Below are positions 50,292 to 60,286 of a stretch of DNA of 64,000 bases, piece by piece. Position 1 is the first letter of the stretch; each line of letters opens with the position of its first letter. This DNA is from Tepidanaerobacter syntrophicus. Lineage in GTDB: Bacteria > Bacillota > Thermosediminibacteria > Thermosediminibacterales > Tepidanaerobacteraceae. The notes beneath the pieces were generated by a model, which was given only the letters and a program-made list of their open reading frames with translations, was not told the DNA's origin and ran no database searches. The stretch covers positions 156,426-220,425 of the forward strand of contig NZ_DF977002.1 in assembly GCF_001485475.2 (NCBI RefSeq), written 5' to 3'. The position numbers and the translations under genes were made by a program.

Positions 50292-51722
50292 TTATTTGTT
50301 CAACTCTTCTTCTAGTAGTTTATTTAAAAGCTGAGGGTTGGCTTTTCCTTTTGTAAGTTTCATAGCTTGACCTACAAGATATCCCATTGCTTTCTTTTTG
50401 CCGGCTTTGTAATCTGCTATCGATTGCTCATTCTCTTCAAGAACCTGCTTTACTACCTTTAAAAGGGCATCCTCATCGCTTATCTGCACTAAGCCTTGTT
50501 CTTCAATTATTGTGCCGGGCGCTTTGCCGGTTGCAAACATTTCATCAAATACTTTCTTTGCTATGGTAGTGCTTATAGTTCCTTCATCGATGTATTCTAA
50601 GAGCTGTGCTAAATATGCAGGGGGAAACGGTATATCCGAAGGAGATAAGCTTTTTTCATTTAATACCCTTAGGACATCCCCCATCAGCCAATTGCTTACG
50701 GCTTTTGCGTCTTTGTAAATTGCTGCGCATTCTTCGAAGTAATTCGCTAAATCCTTTGAGGATGTTAGAACCATTGCATCATATTCAGGCAGGCCATATT
50801 GGGCTATAAAGCGGCGATATTTTTCGTCAGGCAGCTCAGGAAGACTTTTTCTTATTTCTTCTACATATTCTCTGCTCAATACTATCGGAACAAGATCCGG
50901 TTCAGGAAAATATCTGTAATCATGGGCTTCTTCTTTGCTCCTCATTGGCACTGTTTCACCATTTGCTTCATCCCAGCGGCGAGTTTCATGGACCGTAGCC
51001 GTCTCATGCACAATGGCATCATGATGGCGCTTTTCTTCGTATTCCATAGCTTTAATAGCTGCTTTAAATGAATTAAGATTTTTCATCTCGGTAATTGCCG
51101 TGGCTCTTGATCCATCACTTGATACGGCATTTACATTTACATCGCAGCGTAAAGACCCTTCTTCCATTTTGCAGTCGGATACCTCTATATACTGAAGTAT
51201 CGCTTTTAACTTATCAAGAAAAGCCCCTGCCTCCGCCGCCGAATTCATATCAGGCTCAGTTACTATTTCTATCAGCGGAACCCCTGATCTGTTGTAGTCT
51301 ACCAGTGAGCTATCGCCCCACCCTTCATGCAGTAGCTTTCCTGCATCTTCTTCTATGTGAACCCGCCTGATGTTTATCCGTTTAGGACCGTTGTCGGTTT
51401 CTATATCTATATACCCACCTACACACAAAGGCAAATCATATTGAGATATTTGATACGCCTTGGGAAGATCCGGATAATAGTAATTTTTTCTGTCCATTTT
51501 GCTAAATTCCGAAATAGTGCAGTTTAATGCTAATCCGGCTCTTACAGCATATTCTATAGCCTTTTTATTGGGCACCGGCAGCACGCCCGGCATTCCTGTG
51601 CATATAGGACAGCATTGGGTATTAGGCTCTGCTCCAAATTGGGTGCTGCAGCTGCAAAACATCTTGCTTTTTGTAGCCAGTTCGGCATGGACTTCTAAAC
51701 CTATAAGAGTCTTTATATCCAT
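50292..51722 (-). CDS. gatB: Aspartyl/glutamyl-tRNA amidotransferase subunit B
   Basis: GatB of the GatCAB amidotransferase activates the mischarged Glu-tRNA-Gln or Asp-tRNA-Asn. At 476 residues it has the opening IGLEVHAELATKSKMFCSC with the zinc cysteines and CCPICTGMPGVLP, then MDRKNYYYPDLPKAYQISQYD. The C-terminal YqeY-like tail ends QAMKLTKGKANPQLLNKLL. It is the last of gatC-gatA-gatB, starting 9 bases after gatA stops. Confidence 0.97.
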   Translation of the reverse strand: MDIKTLIGLEVHAELATKSKMFCSCSTQFGAEPNTQCCPICTGMPGVLPVPNKKAIEYAVRAGLALNCTISEFSKMDRKNYYYPDLPKAYQISQYDLPLCVGGYIDIETDNGPKRINIRRVHIEEDAGKLLHEGWGDSSLVDYNRSGVPLIEIVTEPDMNSAAEAGAFLDKLKAILQYIEVSDCKMEEGSLRCDVNVNAVSSDGSRATAITEMKNLNSFKAAIKAMEYEEKRHHDAIVHETATVHETRRWDEANGETVPMRSKEEAHDYRYFPEPDLVPIVLSREYVEEIRKSLPELPDEKYRRFIAQYGLPEYDAMVLTSSKDLANYFEECAAIYKDAKAVSNWLMGDVLRVLNEKSLSPSDIPFPPAYLAQLLEYIDEGTISTTIAKKVFDEMFATGKAPGTIIEEQGLVQISDEDALLKVVKQVLEENEQSIADYKAGKKKAMGYLVGQAMKLTKGKANPQLLNKLLEEELNK

Positions 51723-51731
51723 TTCCTTTTA

Positions 51732-53195
51732 TCACCTTTCGTCAGGTTTCTTATTGTGAAATTCTGTATTCTTTTCAAAGGTATAAGCAACACGCAGTAT
51801 AGTCTCTTCGTCAAATGCCTTTCCTATAATTTGCAGCCCTATCGGTAAGCCGCGGCTGTCGAATCCGCAGGGCATTGACAAGGCCGGCAGGCCTGCTATA
51901 TTAACAGGTACTGTGCAAACATCTGATAAGTACATCTCCATGGGGTTATCTATGCGTTCTCCGATTTTAAATGCCGTCGTAGGAGATGTAGGAACTATTA
52001 ATACATCATATTTTTCAAAGGCCTTCTTGAAATCTTCTGTTATAAGTGTGCGCACTTTGAGTGCTTTCAGATAATAGGCATCGTAATACCCGGAGCTTAG
52101 TGCATAAGTCCCTAACATTATCCGGCGCTTAACCTCACTGCCGAATCCTTCGCTGCGTGTCTTTTTATACATATCTATCATATCTTCATAGTTTGCCGCT
52201 CTGTAGCCGTATTTTACCCCATCATATCGTCCAAGATTAGAGCTTGCCTCAGCCGAAGCTATTAGATAGTAAGCCGACAGGGCATAATCCGTATATTTGA
52301 GCGAAGTTTCTTCATAATCTGCTCCCAAGGTTTTAAGCAATTCAATTGCGTCTATTACAGCTTTTTTCACTTCTTCATTTATGCCTTGGCCAAAGTATTC
52401 CCTCGGGACACCTATTTTGAGACCTTTTACGTCGTCTATTAAAGCAGACTTATAATCCGGACATTCCCTTACAGCAGATGTAGAGTCGTTTGCATCGTGA
52501 CCTGCTATGGCATTTAGTACCATGGCGCAGTCTGTCACATCTTTTGTAAAGGGTCCTATCTGATCCAAAGAGGATGCAAAAGCTATAAGGCCATAACGGG
52601 ATATTGCTCCATAAGTAGGTTTCATGCCTACAACTCCGCACAGAGAGGCGGGCTGTCTGATGGAACCTCCCGTATCAGAACCTAACGTAAAAAATGCCTC
52701 ATCCGCTGCAACAGCTGCAGCCGACCCGCCGCTAGAACCTCCCGGCACTCTGGAAATATCCCAAGGGTTTTTTGTTTTTTTAAACGCAGAGGTTTCCGTG
52801 GAGGATCCCATGGCAAATTCGTCCATGTTCAGTTTCCCAAGAATTATATCATGTCTATCTTTGAGCTTTTTAACTACAGTAGCGTCATAAGGCGGAACAA
52901 AATTTGCCAACATTCTGGATGCGCACGTAGTCGTCATGCCTTTTGTACACATATTGTCTTTTATCCCTATCGGTAGACCGCCTAAGGGTTCAAGTTCTTT
53001 TCCTGATGCAATTAATCTATCCACCTCGTCAGCTTGTTTGAGAGCTTGCTCAGTATCAAGGTAAAGATATGCATCAATGTCTTTTTCCACATCTTCGATA
53101 CGTTTTATGACCGATTGGGTAAGCTCACGGCAGCTTATTTCACGTTTTTTTAGCATATCATAAGCCTGGCAAGCAGTAAGTCTATATAATTCCAC
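51732..53195 (-). CDS. gatA: Aspartyl/glutamyl-tRNA amidotransferase subunit A
   Basis: The amidase subunit that releases ammonia from glutamine. The Ser-cisSer-Lys triad is visible: Lys in [12 protein letters not shown], and both serines in [32 protein letters not shown] (quoted in part). At 487 residues it is full length. The start is GTG 53195 with AAGGGGTG upstream. It lies between gatC (13 bases) and gatB. Confidence 0.97.
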   Translation of the reverse strand: MELYRLTACQAYDMLKKREISCRELTQSVIKRIEDVEKDIDAYLYLDTEQALKQADEVDRLIASGKELEPLGGLPIGIKDNMCTKGMTTTCASRMLANFVPPYDATVVKKLKDRHDIILGKLNMDEFAMGSSTETSAFKKTKNPWDISRVPGGSSGGSAAAVAADEAFFTLGSDTGGSIRQPASLCGVVGMKPTYGAISRYGLIAFASSLDQIGPFTKDVTDCAMVLNAIAGHDANDSTSAVRECPDYKSALIDDVKGLKIGVPREYFGQGINEEVKKAVIDAIELLKTLGADYEETSLKYTDYALSAYYLIASAEASSNLGRYDGVKYGYRAANYEDMIDMYKKTRSEGFGSEVKRRIMLGTYALSSGYYDAYYLKALKVRTLITEDFKKAFEKYDVLIVPTSPTTAFKIGERIDNPMEMYLSDVCTVPVNIAGLPALSMPCGFDSRGLPIGLQIIGKAFDEETILRVAYTFEKNTEFHNKKPDER

Positions 53196-53208
53196 CTAAT
53201 TACACCCC

Positions 53209-53496
53209 TTATTCCACAATTTTAGGCACTTTAAAGCAGCCGCTTTCCACTTCCGGTGCGTTGCTGAGCAATACACCTCTATCAAGGGAGGGTTTGACTT
53301 CGTCTTCTCGAAAAACATTAGTCATGGGTAAAACATGTGCTGTAGGTTTTACGTTATCTGTATCTAGTTCTTTTAAGCGTTCGGCATGTTCTAGTATTTG
53401 GCTTAAATGATTTGCGTATATTTCTTTTTCTTCTTGCGAAAGTATTAGTCTTGATAATGAAGCTATATAATCTACTTCTTCCGGTTTAACTTTCAT
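53209..53496 (-). CDS. gatC: Aspartyl/glutamyl-tRNA amidotransferase subunit C
   Basis: A 95-residue GatC that stabilises the GatA/GatB complex. Typical are EVDYIASLSRLILSQEEKE, LKELDTDNVKPTAHVLPMTNVFREDEV and the end GCFKVPKIVE. I prefer ATG 53496, with GAGGTG at a good distance; a TTG at 53505 is the longer choice. Confidence 0.95.
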   Translation of the reverse strand: MKVKPEEVDYIASLSRLILSQEEKEIYANHLSQILEHAERLKELDTDNVKPTAHVLPMTNVFREDEVKPSLDRGVLLSNAPEVESGCFKVPKIVE

Positions 53497-53567
53497 TTGC
53501 AACACCTCACTGGCATTTTATCACTATTTAGCTTCTGATTCAACAAAAGTGCCGCTTCCTAAATATG

Positions 53568-54899
53568 TTAAAACTCGCTTATATATCTTTCTATCTCCCA
53601 CAAAGATACCTTTGTCTTGTATTCGTCCCACTCTAATTTTTTGGCTTCTACATATTTAGTATAAATATGTTCACCTAAGGCTTCGCGAATCAGAGGATCC
53701 TTTTCCATCTCGCAAATAGCATCTTCTAAATTCTGGGGCAGGCTTTCTATGGCATACTCTGCTCTTACATCCTGGTTCATGTCAAATATGTTTTTATCAA
53801 CAGGTGGAGGTGGTTGAATTTTATTTCTTATTCCGTCAAGACCGGCCTTTAGCATTACTGCCAGTGCAAGATAAGGATTGGCTGTAGGATCCGGATTGCG
53901 CAGCTCAAGTCTTGTTGCAGATCCGCGTTTTGCCGGAACACGTATTAACGGGCTGCGATTTTTAGGAGACCAAGCTATATAAAGAGGAGCTTCGTAGCCT
54001 GTTACAAGTCTTTTGTAGGAATTTACTGTCGGATTTGTAATAGCCGTTATTCCTTTTGCATGTTTCATAAGGCCGCCCATATAATAATAAGCTTCTTGGC
54101 TCAAGCCTAGCACACCGCTGGGGTCATCAAATATATTTTTACCGTTTTTAGAGAGCGACTGGTTTGTATGCATCCCCGAGCCGCTTATACCGTATATAGG
54201 TTTGGGCATAAAGGTTGCATGTAAACCATGGCGTTTGGCAACTGTGCGGACCACCATTTTAAATGTCATTATCTTATCAGCCGTCATAAGGGCATCATCA
54301 TATTTAAAATCAATTTCATGCTGCCCGGGAGCGCCTTCATGATGGGATGCCTCAATTTCAAAACCCATTTGCTGCAGCGTAAGGCACATATCCCGGCGTG
54401 CATCTTCACCTAAATCTACCGGAGCTAAATCAAAATAACCGGCTTTATCATGAGTGTTAAGTGTAGGCTTTCCTTCTGCATCCGTTAAAAACAAGAAAAA
54501 TTCGCATTCGGGTCCCACCGACATTTCATAGCCCATTTGAGCAGCTTCTGCCAGCGCTTTCTTTAACACATTCCGAGGGCATCCGATAAACGGCGTGCCG
54601 TCAGGATTGTAAGTGTCGCATATGAGGCGAGCTTCCTTGCCGTTGTTCTGCCCCCATGGAAATATTACAAAACTTGATGGGTCAGGTCTTAAATACATAT
54701 CTGATTCCTCAATGCGCACAAATCCCTCAATAGAAGACCCGTCAAACATGATTTCATTATTTAGAGCTTTTTCCAGTTCTTTTACTGTTATAGCTACATT
54801 TTTCAGCACACCGAATATGTCGGTAAATTGCAGCCTTATAAACATGACATTTTCATCTTTGGCCATTCGCATTACATCTTCTTTTGAATACTTTGGCAT
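53568..54899 (-). CDS. glnA: Glutamine synthetase, type I (GlnA)
   Basis: Makes glutamine from glutamate, ammonia and ATP. At 443 residues it is the short GS-I-alpha form of Firmicutes, which lacks the adenylylation tyrosine and is feedback-inhibited. Motifs seen are [47 protein letters not shown] and [11 protein letters not shown] hairpin with a T run lies in its leader (54946-54982). Start ATG 54899 follows GGGAG. The Asn-Phe end EIERYISEF is normal. Confidence 0.97.
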   Translation of the reverse strand: MPKYSKEDVMRMAKDENVMFIRLQFTDIFGVLKNVAITVKELEKALNNEIMFDGSSIEGFVRIEESDMYLRPDPSSFVIFPWGQNNGKEARLICDTYNPDGTPFIGCPRNVLKKALAEAAQMGYEMSVGPECEFFLFLTDAEGKPTLNTHDKAGYFDLAPVDLGEDARRDMCLTLQQMGFEIEASHHEGAPGQHEIDFKYDDALMTADKIMTFKMVVRTVAKRHGLHATFMPKPIYGISGSGMHTNQSLSKNGKNIFDDPSGVLGLSQEAYYYMGGLMKHAKGITAITNPTVNSYKRLVTGYEAPLYIAWSPKNRSPLIRVPAKRGSATRLELRNPDPTANPYLALAVMLKAGLDGIRNKIQPPPPVDKNIFDMNQDVRAEYAIESLPQNLEDAICEMEKDPLIREALGEHIYTKYVEAKKLEWDEYKTKVSLWEIERYISEF

Positions 54900-54945
54900 A
54901 AATATGCGCTCTCCCGTTTATTAAATTTTTAGGATGTAAATAAGA

Positions 54946-54982
54946 AAAAGGCGCCTTAACGCTTTTAATGTTAAGAACGCCA
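54946..54982 (-). promoter_or_regulatory. Terminator-like hairpin in the glnA leader
   Basis: On the minus strand GGCG-TTAAC pairs with GTTAA-CGCC, followed by TTTTT, about 47 bases before the glnA ATG. It looks like an intrinsic attenuator. No GlnR box (TGTTA-N7-TAACA) is evident. The same hairpin could instead end a short upstream transcript. Confidence 0.6.
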
Positions 54983-55061
54983 TTCCCCCTTTGCAAAAAA
55001 TTACAATTTATATTATCAAAAACAATTTACAAATGCAATAAAAATTTTTTATTAAATGTTT

Positions 55062-55091
55062 AAGGCCGGACTCTAAATAAAGTCCGGCCTT
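55062..55091 (-). terminator. Terminator after the APC permease gene
   Basis: AAGGCCGGACT/AGTCCGGCCTT, a perfect 11-bp stem with an 8-base loop, about 70 bases beyond the stop of the minus-strand permease. Confidence 0.75.
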
Positions 55092-55159
55092 TTGTTGTCT
55101 TGTTATGCTGTTTGTGTTATTATTCTATTAAGCTCAGTTTTTATTGTGACCATGGCTAA

Positions 55160-56497
55160 TTAGCTTTCTTCATAGCTGATTTCCATGGTTACTTTTTTCT
55201 CTAAAAGAAATCCGTAGGCTATGGCAAAAGCAAAGATGCAGAGATTACCGATAACCGCAGCCTTAGAAATATTTCTTGCCAGCAGGAAGGTTTGCACTAT
55301 ATTTATTCCTACAGAAATCAGCGCAAAAAACCAAAGCATACCACTGCTTACATGAAACTTGGATTTTTTCCATATTTCAGGGATAACCTTAGGCAGTCTC
55401 ACTATGGAAACAGAAAGAACTATTAAAAACCCCCGGTTTATAAATAGTACCATGTTTCCTACAAATCCAATATCCCATCCTGTCAAAATCGGCAGCATTC
55501 CAACTATATAGAAAAGCAAGAGCAGGTAAACCGGCGTCTTATATTTTGGATGAAGCCTGCCGAGGGTTTTAGGAAACCAGCCGTCAACACATGCCTGAAG
55601 CACTGGTTTTGTCATGCCGCCTATTTGAGAATTTAGGGTAGTTGTCAGTGCAAAAAGCGCTCCACATACTATAAAAAATACATATAGAGGCTTTGGAAGG
55701 ATTTCAGCCGCTACTACTGTTAGCGGCTTATTTGCAACCTCCGGCACAGGAAGAACTCCGGCTGCAACAATTGACATCAAACCGTAAAGAAGGGCAACGC
55801 CCAATGTCGCTACTACTATCACAAATGGCATGTCTTTTACCGGATCTTTTGCTTCCGCTCCGTAGTTTAGTATGATACTTGCTCCACCTGTAGCAAAGGT
55901 CAAAAACGCAGCTGTGGAAAGGAGTCCAATTATGCCTGACGTCATATAATATGGTTCGCTAAAAAACCCCGGCTGCACTTTAGGTATTCCAAATGCTGTA
56001 AACACCGCAAGAGCGGTCGCCAGAACCACAACCATTATGTTTTGCAGCTTTGCAGCCTGCTGTATTCCAAAATAGTTCGTTATAAAAAATAGCGTCATTA
56101 TGCCGCCGGCCACAAGTTTGTGAGGCACTCCCGGCACAAGAGACAGAAAATAATCAGCAAATGAAAGTGCATACATTGCTATTGATATATTGCTTACGAT
56201 ATATGTAATTATATACATACCGGCCCACTTAGGACTTGTCAAAAATGCTATCTGAGTATAATTTCCTCCTCTCATTCTCACTGTCCCGCCCAATATTATA
56301 ACAGGAATTTCCTGTATAAGCACAAAAACTGCAGCAATCAGAAACGCCCAGAATACTGATTTACCCGTCATACCGATAGCAATTCCGGTCATCGACATAA
56401 TGCCTGCTCCGATAATTTGACCTACAGCCATCGCCATAAGGTCCCATCTGCCTAGAACCCTGTTTAGATCCTTGGTGCTGACAGTCGTATCGTCCAT
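55160..56497 (-). CDS. APC-superfamily amino-acid permease
   Basis: A 445-residue carrier with about 12 membrane segments. The opening LGRWDLMAMAVGQIIGAGIMSMTGIAIGM carries the GAGIM-type helix-1 break of APC carriers, and FATGGASIILNYGAEAKDPVKDMP is helix-6 region-like. The substrate is unknown; its partner gene, a PatB/MalY-like C-S lyase 28 bases upstream, hints at a sulfur amino acid. The ribosome site is AGGAGAG. Confidence 0.85.
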   Translation of the reverse strand: MDDTTVSTKDLNRVLGRWDLMAMAVGQIIGAGIMSMTGIAIGMTGKSVFWAFLIAAVFVLIQEIPVIILGGTVRMRGGNYTQIAFLTSPKWAGMYIITYIVSNISIAMYALSFADYFLSLVPGVPHKLVAGGIMTLFFITNYFGIQQAAKLQNIMVVVLATALAVFTAFGIPKVQPGFFSEPYYMTSGIIGLLSTAAFLTFATGGASIILNYGAEAKDPVKDMPFVIVVATLGVALLYGLMSIVAAGVLPVPEVANKPLTVVAAEILPKPLYVFFIVCGALFALTTTLNSQIGGMTKPVLQACVDGWFPKTLGRLHPKYKTPVYLLLLFYIVGMLPILTGWDIGFVGNMVLFINRGFLIVLSVSIVRLPKVIPEIWKKSKFHVSSGMLWFFALISVGINIVQTFLLARNISKAAVIGNLCIFAFAIAYGFLLEKKVTMEISYEES

Positions 56498-56525
56498 TGC
56501 CTTCTCTCCTTATGCAAGTTTTATT

Positions 56526-57716
56526 TTAGTTGTATTCCTCATTTATTGCTTTGGCTATTCTCTCAAGCCCCTCTTTAAGCAATATTTTCGGGCATGCAAA
56601 GTTTAGCCTTATAAATCCGTCTCCTCCATTTCCAAACCATGTTCCACCGTCCAACGCTACCCTTCCCTTGCCATAAACAAGGCTTTCTAGTTTTTTGCCA
56701 TCCTTTTCATATCCTCTAAAATCAAGCCAGCCCAGGTAAGTGCCTTGTGGGTCAATAAGTTTTGCTTTCGGAAGATGCTTTTTTAAGTATTCATGGATAA
56801 ATTCAATATTCCCCTCAAGATAGGCCAAAAGTTGATTTAGCCAGTCTTCCCCCTCGTTATATGCAGCTTCAAGCGCCACAATACTAAAGGGGTTTTGACC
56901 GCCGATTGCATTTTTCTCCAAAATCCTTTGAAATCTTTCTCGAAGCAGGGGATTTGGTATAATGATATTGGAAGCCTGCATGCCGGCAAGGTTAAAGGTT
57001 TTGCTTGGTGCAGTGCATGTGATAGAGTTTAGGGCAAATTCTTCTTTTATAGATGCAAACATGGTGTGCTTATACCCTGAAAAAACTAAATCGTTGTGAA
57101 TTTCATCAGCAATAACTAAAACATTATTTCTGCAGCATATGTCTCCTATTTTTTCCAGTTCTTCTTTTGTCCATACTCTTGATACGGGATTGTGGGGACT
57201 ACATAATATAAATAGCGTGACCTTTGGGTCTTTCGCCTTGTTTTCAAAGTCTTCGAAATCCATTTCATAGTATTCGCCATTAAATTTAAGTGTGCTGTCT
57301 ATTATGTGACAGCCGTTGTTTTTTATTGCGTCATGAAAAGGGTAATATACCGGATTTTGAATTATTATTTTGTCACCGGGTATGCAGAAAGCCTGAATTG
57401 CGTAGTTTATGGCAGGCACGACACCAGGGGTAAAATTAATCCACTCCTTTTCTATTTCCCATCCATGCCGCCTCTTTGTCCAGTTTATTATCGATTCATA
57501 ATACGAATCAGTTCTGCTGCTATAACCATAAATCCCATGCTCAGCTCGCTTTACCACCGCATCGATAATAGGCTGAGCTGCCTTAAAGTCCATATCGGCT
57601 ACCCAAAAAGGCAGAACATCCTCTGCGCCGAACATTTCTTTTAACGTATTCTTGTCCCATTTCGCCGAATTTGTTCCTGAGCGATCAATTATTTCATCAA
57701 AATCATACTTCAACAA
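56526..57716 (-). CDS. MalY/PatB-family PLP C-S lyase/aminotransferase
   Basis: A 396-residue fold-type I PLP enzyme. The family features are LPFWVADMDFKAAQPI, the PLP-phosphate and lysine region TAPSKTFNLAGMQAS, NPVSRVWTKEELEKIGDIC and DEIHNDLVFSGYKHTMF. PatB and MalY cleave cystathionine or cysteine by beta-elimination, giving pyruvate, ammonia and a thiol. The start is TTG at 57716 or 57713 (ribosome site GGAGAGG). It heads a two-gene operon with the APC permease. Confidence 0.9.
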   Translation of the reverse strand: MLKYDFDEIIDRSGTNSAKWDKNTLKEMFGAEDVLPFWVADMDFKAAQPIIDAVVKRAEHGIYGYSSRTDSYYESIINWTKRRHGWEIEKEWINFTPGVVPAINYAIQAFCIPGDKIIIQNPVYYPFHDAIKNNGCHIIDSTLKFNGEYYEMDFEDFENKAKDPKVTLFILCSPHNPVSRVWTKEELEKIGDICCRNNVLVIADEIHNDLVFSGYKHTMFASIKEEFALNSITCTAPSKTFNLAGMQASNIIIPNPLLRERFQRILEKNAIGGQNPFSIVALEAAYNEGEDWLNQLLAYLEGNIEFIHEYLKKHLPKAKLIDPQGTYLGWLDFRGYEKDGKKLESLVYGKGRVALDGGTWFGNGGDGFIRLNFACPKILLKEGLERIAKAINEEYN

Positions 57717-57759
57717 AACCCTCTCCTTTGCATTTATTGTCTGGAATTTTTCTTCCGGC

Positions 57760-57960
57760 CTAGGCCGGTTTGTCCAATATCTCTGTTATACTCACCCCCA
57801 GTGCCTCAGCAATAATTTTTAGCTCATTGGCCTTCAGAAATCGCGTATTGTTTTCTATTTTGCTAATCTGAGATTGGTTAAATATCTTAGTCCTCCTTGC
57901 AAGCTCAGATTGAGAAAGATTATGCTGCTTTCTGATTTGTTTTATCTTCTGGCCAAACAT
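57760..57960 (-). CDS. Small XRE-family regulator
   Basis: A 66-residue, single-domain Cro/CI-type HTH protein: MFGQKIKQIRKQHNLSQSEL, then ARRTKIFNQSQISKIENNTR. The start is ATG 57960 with GGAGG upstream; the longer frame to 58011 has none. It is divergent from the second XRE gene at 58148 and shares its control region with it. A CCGGCC-TA-GGCCGG palindrome covers its stop codon (57755-57768). Confidence 0.88.
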   Translation of the reverse strand: MFGQKIKQIRKQHNLSQSELARRTKIFNQSQISKIENNTRFLKANELKIIAEALGVSITEILDKPA

Positions 57961-57976
57961 AAGCGAGCCTCCTTTT

Positions 57977-58128
57977 AATTCTATTATAGAATTAATTAGA
58001 ATAATTTTCAAATCAATAATTCCAAAATAAACTTAATAGGCTTAATTTATTCGTTCTTTTCTTGATATACCTTGCTATTTCTCTCTTATTTAAGTAAAAT
58101 GAATATATCGAAATTCTATTTTGGAATT
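57977..58128. promoter_or_regulatory. Shared operator region of the divergent XRE genes
   Basis: AATTCTAT-T-ATAGAATT (57977-57993) is a perfect palindrome. AATTCTATTTTGGAATT (58112-58128) and an AATTCCAAAATA half element near 58018-58030 share its half sites. They flank the two start regions, as operators of one or both regulators would. Confidence 0.55.
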
Positions 58129-58147
58129 TTTTAGAGGGGTTATAAAT

Positions 58148-58444
58148 ATGAATGTAGGAAAACACCTTAAAGATATTAGGATGGCAAAGAAGATAACAAC
58201 ATATGAATTATCTGAAATTACTGGCATATCTCAACCTGTCATAAGCAAACTAGAAAATAACAACCGAAAAGCCGACATCGAGACACTAGAAAAGATATGT
58301 GAGGCTTTGGGTATTACACTGGTGGACTTTTTTAGCACAGATGCGGAAGAAATGCCTCCTGAGTATCTGCGCCTTATGCAAAATGCAAAAAATCTTACAC
58401 CTAAACAACTGAAAATATTAAATGATATCATAGAAAACTTTTAG
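58148..58444 (+). CDS. XRE-family regulator with C-terminal extension
   Basis: A 98-residue protein: an N-terminal HTH (VGKHLKDIRMAKKITTYELSEITGISQPVISKLENNNRKAD) and a C-terminal segment ending KQLKILNDIIENF that may dimerise. Start ATG 58148 follows AGAGGGG; the open frame to 58121 lacks a site. It is divergent from 57760 and has no other partner before the ISLre2 element 170 bases on. Targets are unknown. Confidence 0.88.
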   Translation: MNVGKHLKDIRMAKKITTYELSEITGISQPVISKLENNNRKADIETLEKICEALGITLVDFFSTDAEEMPPEYLRLMQNAKNLTPKQLKILNDIIENF

Positions 58445-58612
58445 CCACTTTTTGCTTCTGATTTCCTGTTCCTTAATCGATATACCAAAGTTATGATATA
58501 TAAACTATCGTTAAACATCTTGAAGTATTTAGCAAAAATCTTAAAAGTGATAGATGCATTTCCAATTATAATAATTCATAAAGATGAAAGGATGACGATA
58601 GTGTAAAATATT

Positions 58613-60197
58613 TCTAGGTTTTTTGCAGGAAAAATTCATTCGGACGTAGAAAAAAGACCTCACCATCCTTTCCACAGGATGAGTATAAACTCATAGAAAG
58701 GTGAGGTCTTTATGGAACTAATTCGACTTGTAATGGATAAATTCCTGCTTGTAGAAGAAAAAATATTTAAGCTTTTAGATGGGAGCTATACATACCCTGA
58801 ATTTGAACAAGAGCTAAAGGAAGTACTAAGCGATCTAGGTAAAGATGTATGCCAAGATGTACTAAATGAACTAGATGAAAAGATATACAAGGACAAAGAT
58901 AAGAGAAAGGACTGGAAGGTGGTACAAAAGGGCTGTAAAAGGACAATCGTAACACCCTTTGGAGACGTAAACTACGAGAGAAGGTACTACAAGAACAAAA
59001 GTACAGGCAAAAGAGCTTATCTTTTAGATAATGCGATAGGAATAGAAAAACATGAAAGGATAGATACCGCATTAAGAGCTGACATAGTAGATATTTCAAC
59101 TAACCTTTCATATCAAAAAACTAAAGATGAACTTACAAGATATACAGGTAAAGCAAGTCTTAGCCGCCAAACGGTAATGAACACCATAAGAAAGACAAAA
59201 CAGATTGCATCAAATGAAAAAGTAAATGCTAAAAAGACTGTAAATACCCTTTATATAGAGGCGGACGAAGATCATATACATCTACAAAACGGCAAATCAT
59301 GCGAAGTAAAGCTCGTATATGTCCATGAAGGGAAAAAAGAAACTTTAAAGGGAAGATATGCCCTTAAAAACCCCATGTACTTCTCAGGGATATATGAGAA
59401 AGAAGAAATAGAAGACCTATGGGAAAAAGTATGGGAATACATCAAAGATACATACGAGGAGGACAAAATAGAACGCATATACATCTTTGGTGACGGAGCA
59501 AAATGGATAAAATTCGGCGTAGACTACCTTCCCAATACAGTTTACGTCCTAGACCTTTTTCACCTTCAAAAATACATAACATCCGCGTTAAAAGACGATA
59601 AAAAATCAAAGAAAAAGCTGCTAAAAGCTATCTTTAAAAAAGATATACAAACAGTAAATGACATTCTAAATGAAAAACTTAAAACACAGATAGAATCAAA
59701 AGACCAGATAGAAAAATGCATAACTTACGTAAATAGCAACTTAGACGGCATATTATCCTACAGCATTTACAAGGATGAAATCATAGGCTGCAGTGCCGAA
59801 AGCCATGTAAGCCATGTGCTTTCAGAAAGGCTTTCAAGAGGTCCTATATCGCAGAGTAAAGCCGGGGCACATAAAATGGGAAAGCTTCGCGCTGCAAAAG
59901 CAAGCGGCATATCTGTTAAAGATGCCATATTAAAGGAGCGCTATAAATCTTTAGAACCAATTAGCCTTTTACCAGATGTTATCTCTTATGAAAAACAAAA
60001 ACTAAAGAAGGCAACTTCAATGATACGTGCAGGTGGGACATCTCTTCCCATCTTAAACTACAAGAAGAGCTTTACATCAGATGCCATTAAATCTCTTCTT
60101 GAAAGCTGCAGTATTTAAAATCAATAAGTTAAAACAGATTTAATTTCTTTTGCTTGTTCTGTATAAGGTTGGCAGAGGTCTTACAAAAAAACCTAAG
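58613..60197 (+). mobile_element. ISLre2-family insertion sequence (complete)
   Basis: The left end reads TCTAGGTTTTTTGCAGG; the right end, read inverted, TCTTAGGTTTTTTTGTAAG, giving imperfect terminal repeats about 1.58 kb apart around one transposase gene. A 12-bp inverted repeat AAAGACCTCACC/GGTGAGGTCTTT lies between the left end and the gene and covers the ribosome site. A partial, dead copy with an identical left end is at 37999. No flanking duplication could be set by eye. Confidence 0.85.
58712..60118 (+). CDS. ISLre2-family transposase (UPF0236)
   Basis: A 468-residue transposase of the UPF0236/ISLre2 family. It has the conserved CKRTIVTPFGDVNYERRYYKN, LSRQTVMNTIRK, TLYIEADEDHIHLQNGK (DED-like acidic stretch), IYIFGDGAKWIKFG and YVLDLFHLQKYI, and SAESHVSHVLSERLSRGPISQS. 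The frame is intact, so it may be active. ATG 58712 overlaps the end of GGTGAGGTCTTT, whose GGTGAGG ribosome site is in a hairpin stem; read-through mRNA would be poorly translated. Confidence 0.95.
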   Translation: MELIRLVMDKFLLVEEKIFKLLDGSYTYPEFEQELKEVLSDLGKDVCQDVLNELDEKIYKDKDKRKDWKVVQKGCKRTIVTPFGDVNYERRYYKNKSTGKRAYLLDNAIGIEKHERIDTALRADIVDISTNLSYQKTKDELTRYTGKASLSRQTVMNTIRKTKQIASNEKVNAKKTVNTLYIEADEDHIHLQNGKSCEVKLVYVHEGKKETLKGRYALKNPMYFSGIYEKEEIEDLWEKVWEYIKDTYEEDKIERIYIFGDGAKWIKFGVDYLPNTVYVLDLFHLQKYITSALKDDKKSKKKLLKAIFKKDIQTVNDILNEKLKTQIESKDQIEKCITYVNSNLDGILSYSIYKDEIIGCSAESHVSHVLSERLSRGPISQSKAGAHKMGKLRAAKASGISVKDAILKERYKSLEPISLLPDVISYEKQKLKKATSMIRAGGTSLPILNYKKSFTSDAIKSLLESCSI

Positions 60198-60286
60198 ATT
60201 ACTTGACGCGATCAAGGATGACAGTTTAATAGAAAATTATAGAAATTCATGCTATAATGGTTATAGAAAGGAAGAAGGTGATGGAT

